Below, in pieces: positions 62,213-64,000 of a stretch of DNA of 64,000 nt. The translations under genes were made by a program, and so were the position numbers. Position 1 is the stretch's first letter; every line of letters starts with the position of its first letter. The notes under the pieces are model-generated. The model saw only the letters and a list, made by a program, of their open reading frames with translations. It did no database searches and was not told where the DNA came from. Source of the stretch: UBA9926 sp018645765 (GTDB taxonomy: Bacteria; Pseudomonadota; Gammaproteobacteria; Pseudomonadales; Azotimanducaceae); NCBI GenBank assembly GCA_949372755.1, contig CASIBO010000001.1, forward strand, positions 186,001-250,000. The letters are read 5' to 3'.

Positions 62213-62727
62213 GGCGCCGCGCAAACCCGCCTCTGACCGACCTGGCAGCAATCGTTGCGCCCATGCCCCCTCATCCAGCTCGAGGGGATTGCGCAGGCGA
62301 CTTAATGCTCAGCCTGAGCCTGCGCACTCAAACCGCAAGGCGCACTCGGCCCTTCTCTCAAAGTGTTGGCATCAAGACCGTCTGCGCGCGCGTCTAAAGC
62401 GACCCTTAAATTTGCGATTGCGTCTAAACGGGCGCCCTGCAAGGCTCGTCGCGCTCGCTTGTCCAACCGGTTTCGATATTGGGGTGTTGGGTGTCGGGCG
62501 TTGGAGTGTTGAGGTGTTGGCGTGTTGGCGTGTTGGGGTGTTGGAGCGTTGGGGTGTTGGAGCGTTGGGGCGTTGGCGTTGGGGCGTAGCAAGAGGCTGA
62601 ATCAACCAAGATCAGCTGACAGAACGGGCTGTTATGGGCAATTGACCGAGCACTGGCGCGCCCAACGGCTTCTCTGAACCGATCAGAGCGCCCTTTACTG
62701 AACGCCCGACCCGTACAAAGCCGTCCG
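62213..62727. other. gene-free spacer with minisatellite
   Basis: About 515 bp. The first part (to 62470) shows no gene or terminator. The second part is the 8-bp minisatellite listed separately. Open frames across it code only for repeated Asn-Thr-Pro-Gln or Val-Gly-Val-type strings and are artefacts of the repeat. Confidence 0.6.
62479..62586. repeat. 8-bp GT-rich minisatellite, about 13 units
   Basis: Degenerate tandem units of G(T/C)GTTGG(G/A/C), for example GTGTTGGC twice, GTGTTGGG, GTGTTGGA, GCGTTGGG. The G-runs on the plus strand could form quadruplex-like structures. It is too short-period and spacerless for a CRISPR. Confidence 0.85.
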
Positions 62728-63633
62728 CTATTGAAACAGATTTTTAACAGAGTCCCGGTAGTTTCTGGAGACCTTTAGCGTTTTGCCGCAAGCAAGCTCA
62801 AGCAACCCAGCACCTTTGGCGAGCGGCGTCAGGCTGACTATTTTCTCAACATTAACAATGGTCGAGCGATGAATTCGCGCGAACGTTCGCTCGTCAAGCT
62901 TATCAATGAGTTCACGTAGGGTGCTGCGCATCACCAACGTCTCACCAAGAGCATGCACACACATGTAGTCGCCCGCTGCGTCCACCCAAGCAATGTCGTC
63001 AAAGGGTACAACTTTTACCACGCCCGAATCACGGACCAACAGCTTTCGGAGCATACGATGACGCGCGCTATTGTCTGCTTGCAGCGACGCTGGTTGATTA
63101 GGATGATTTGTTTTTTGTGGGGCCACAACAGAGCCCATGGTGCCTCTTAGGTCTGACTGAAAGCGTCCTGCGCCGCCCAACACATCACCGCCATCAATTG
63201 CGTCCAGTGTGTCTCGAGCCGTTTCGAACAAACAATTGGCATCAAAGGTTTGCGGGTTGTATTCAACCGCCACAAGCGCAGGACTCCGCTTATCCGTTGC
63301 AACCGGCTCTGTCAGCAAGACGATTTTCGGCGCATATTGCGCATGTATTGTTGCCGCCACGACCAGTGCATCCGGGGACGTAATCCGAGTGTCGAGCATC
63401 ACAAGGCTCGGTCTTAATTCCTCACAGGCTCTTATAATCTCATCGCCCGTCGGACACGCGGCCACGACCTCGATCAGCCGCTCATTGCGCAGCATCTCTT
63501 TCAACTTCATTAAAACCGGTCGACCACTACAACCCACAACCACTTGGACCGTTTCAGCTGGCCACTCAGCCCGCTCAAGCCGTCCGTCAAAACGCTGCAT
63601 TTGATTACTTGCCACTGGACACCCCCCCTGCAC
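62728..63633 (-). CDS. LytTR-type DNA-binding response regulator
   Basis: A 301-residue regulator. The N-terminal half is a receiver-like domain, with Asp81 in LVMLDTRI kept but the acidic pair and other phosphorylation-site residues degenerate. A linker follows, then a LytTR DNA-binding domain: VVPFDDIAWVDAAGDYMCVHALGETLVMRSTLREL, FARIHRSTIVNVEKIVSL and LKVSRNYRDSVKNL. No histidine kinase gene is adjacent. The long upstream region holds two palindromic operators but no clear autoregulatory direct repeats. Start at MQGGCP or MQRFDG is uncertain. Confidence 0.87.
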   Translation of the reverse strand: MQGGCPVASNQMQRFDGRLERAEWPAETVQVVVGCSGRPVLMKLKEMLRNERLIEVVAACPTGDEIIRACEELRPSLVMLDTRITSPDALVVAATIHAQYAPKIVLLTEPVATDKRSPALVAVEYNPQTFDANCLFETARDTLDAIDGGDVLGGAGRFQSDLRGTMGSVVAPQKTNHPNQPASLQADNSARHRMLRKLLVRDSGVVKVVPFDDIAWVDAAGDYMCVHALGETLVMRSTLRELIDKLDERTFARIHRSTIVNVEKIVSLTPLAKGAGLLELACGKTLKVSRNYRDSVKNLFQ

Positions 63634-64000
63634 TCAGTTCAAACATGCATTTTAAAATTCGAAAATCAGAAACATCGCTCGCCACACCGGGAAATGACAA
63701 CGGTGTCATTTCTTGTTTTAAGCCTAAATGACAACGCTGTCAACCCGAGTGAACGCAACTAATGAACGTGGCGGCGCCGGAAACAGATTATTTCTGATTT
63801 TGCAGCCAAAGCCGTCCATTTCGTGAGTCCCTAATCTTGACACCGACGCTTGCCATCGATCGCCCAAGCGCCTTGCGCATTGGTAAGGCGGCGCCGCTCC
63901 AAGCCTGGCACGCACGGCCGTGATAGCGAGCGCTTAATGCTTGCGGCATCTTCCTGCTGCGCCGCGATCAGCGAGCATTAAAGTATTAAGGATCGCTAAG
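63634..64000. other. right-edge spacer
   Basis: About 367 bp to the window edge. It holds two palindromic operators (separate entry) and no gene with a ribosome-binding site. A gene regulated by the operators may begin beyond the window. Confidence 0.55.
63691..63743. promoter_or_regulatory. two LacI-type palindromic operators
   Basis: Operator 1 at 63691-63712: GAAATGACA, centre ACGG, TGTCATTTC, a perfect 9-bp inverted repeat. Operator 2 at 63729-63742: TGACA-ACGC-TGTCA. Centres are 34 bp apart, about three helical turns. The TGACAACG(G/C)TGTCA pattern with a central CG is that of LacI-family repressors. The regulator is not in the window. Confidence 0.65.

Noticed and set aside
62479..62586. 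CRISPR array
   Set aside because: The period is 8 bp with no spacers; it is a minisatellite.
62302..62609. Minus-strand open frames rich in Asn-Thr-Pro-Gln
   Set aside because: They are translations of the 8-bp minisatellite in three frames.

Overview
The window looks like chromosomal DNA of a heterotrophic, probably marine, gammaproteobacterium. The gene order smc-zipA-ligA (read on the minus strand) is a gammaproteobacterial arrangement, base composition is moderately GC-rich, and there is an unusual density of acyl-CoA enzymes: two thiolase-fold proteins, an acyl-CoA dehydrogenase, a split MaoC hydratase, two crotonase-fold proteins, a single-chain acyl-CoA carboxylase and a phytanoyl-CoA dioxygenase-like protein. 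The genus cannot be fixed from the sequence alone.

Layout. 1-9 kb: 3' end of a GH20-like hexosaminidase, a thiolase, an alpha/beta hydrolase/acyl-CoA dehydrogenase pair, a double CDGSH protein, a PhoPQ-like two-component operon led by a PepSY protein, a glycine-zipper protein and a P-loop kinase. 9-15 kb: a dinG helicase broken by a +1 frameshift, facing a sorbosone/glucose-dehydrogenase-like protein and a PglL/Wzy-type ligase. 14.5-22 kb: SLT lipoprotein, ligA, zipA, smc. 22-31 kb: hydrolase, prolyl oligopeptidase, phosphoesterase, PHP protein, MaoC pair facing a DUF35/thiolase-like pair, coaE, a repeat-bearing hypothetical and a MAPEG protein. 31.3-33.3 kb: an AT-rich patch with two unknown membrane proteins, bounded by imperfect ~98-bp direct repeats, one of which runs into the 3' end of tRNA-Arg(CCT); it resembles a small integrated element. 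33-45 kb: MFS transporter, VOC protein, SDR, YeeE/YedE pair, SurE, hydrolase, LemA/TPM operon, DUF3501, rubrerythrin, class IV aminotransferase. 45-54 kb: enoyl-CoA hydratase-like protein, BC-BCCP-CT carboxylase, aldehyde dehydrogenase and the Na+-pumping oxaloacetate decarboxylase operon oadGAB, then tRNA-Arg(ACG) and tRNA-Ser(GCT). 54-64 kb: accessory-looking genes including a YbjQ protein with a coupled 36-residue membrane protein, a SnoaL-like protein, a quinone-reductase-like enzyme, a selenocysteine-containing peroxiredoxin-like gene, S4, ThuA, crotonase, PhyH, an 8-bp minisatellite, a LytTR regulator and two LacI-type palindromes.

The strongest discovery is at 58237-58725. A redoxin gene has an in-frame TGA exactly where the family has the first cysteine of its WCPYC active site. 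The frame stays open and conserved after it, and hairpins follow the TGA. This is read as a UxxC selenoprotein and implies that the organism has the Sec decoding machinery, which lies outside this window.
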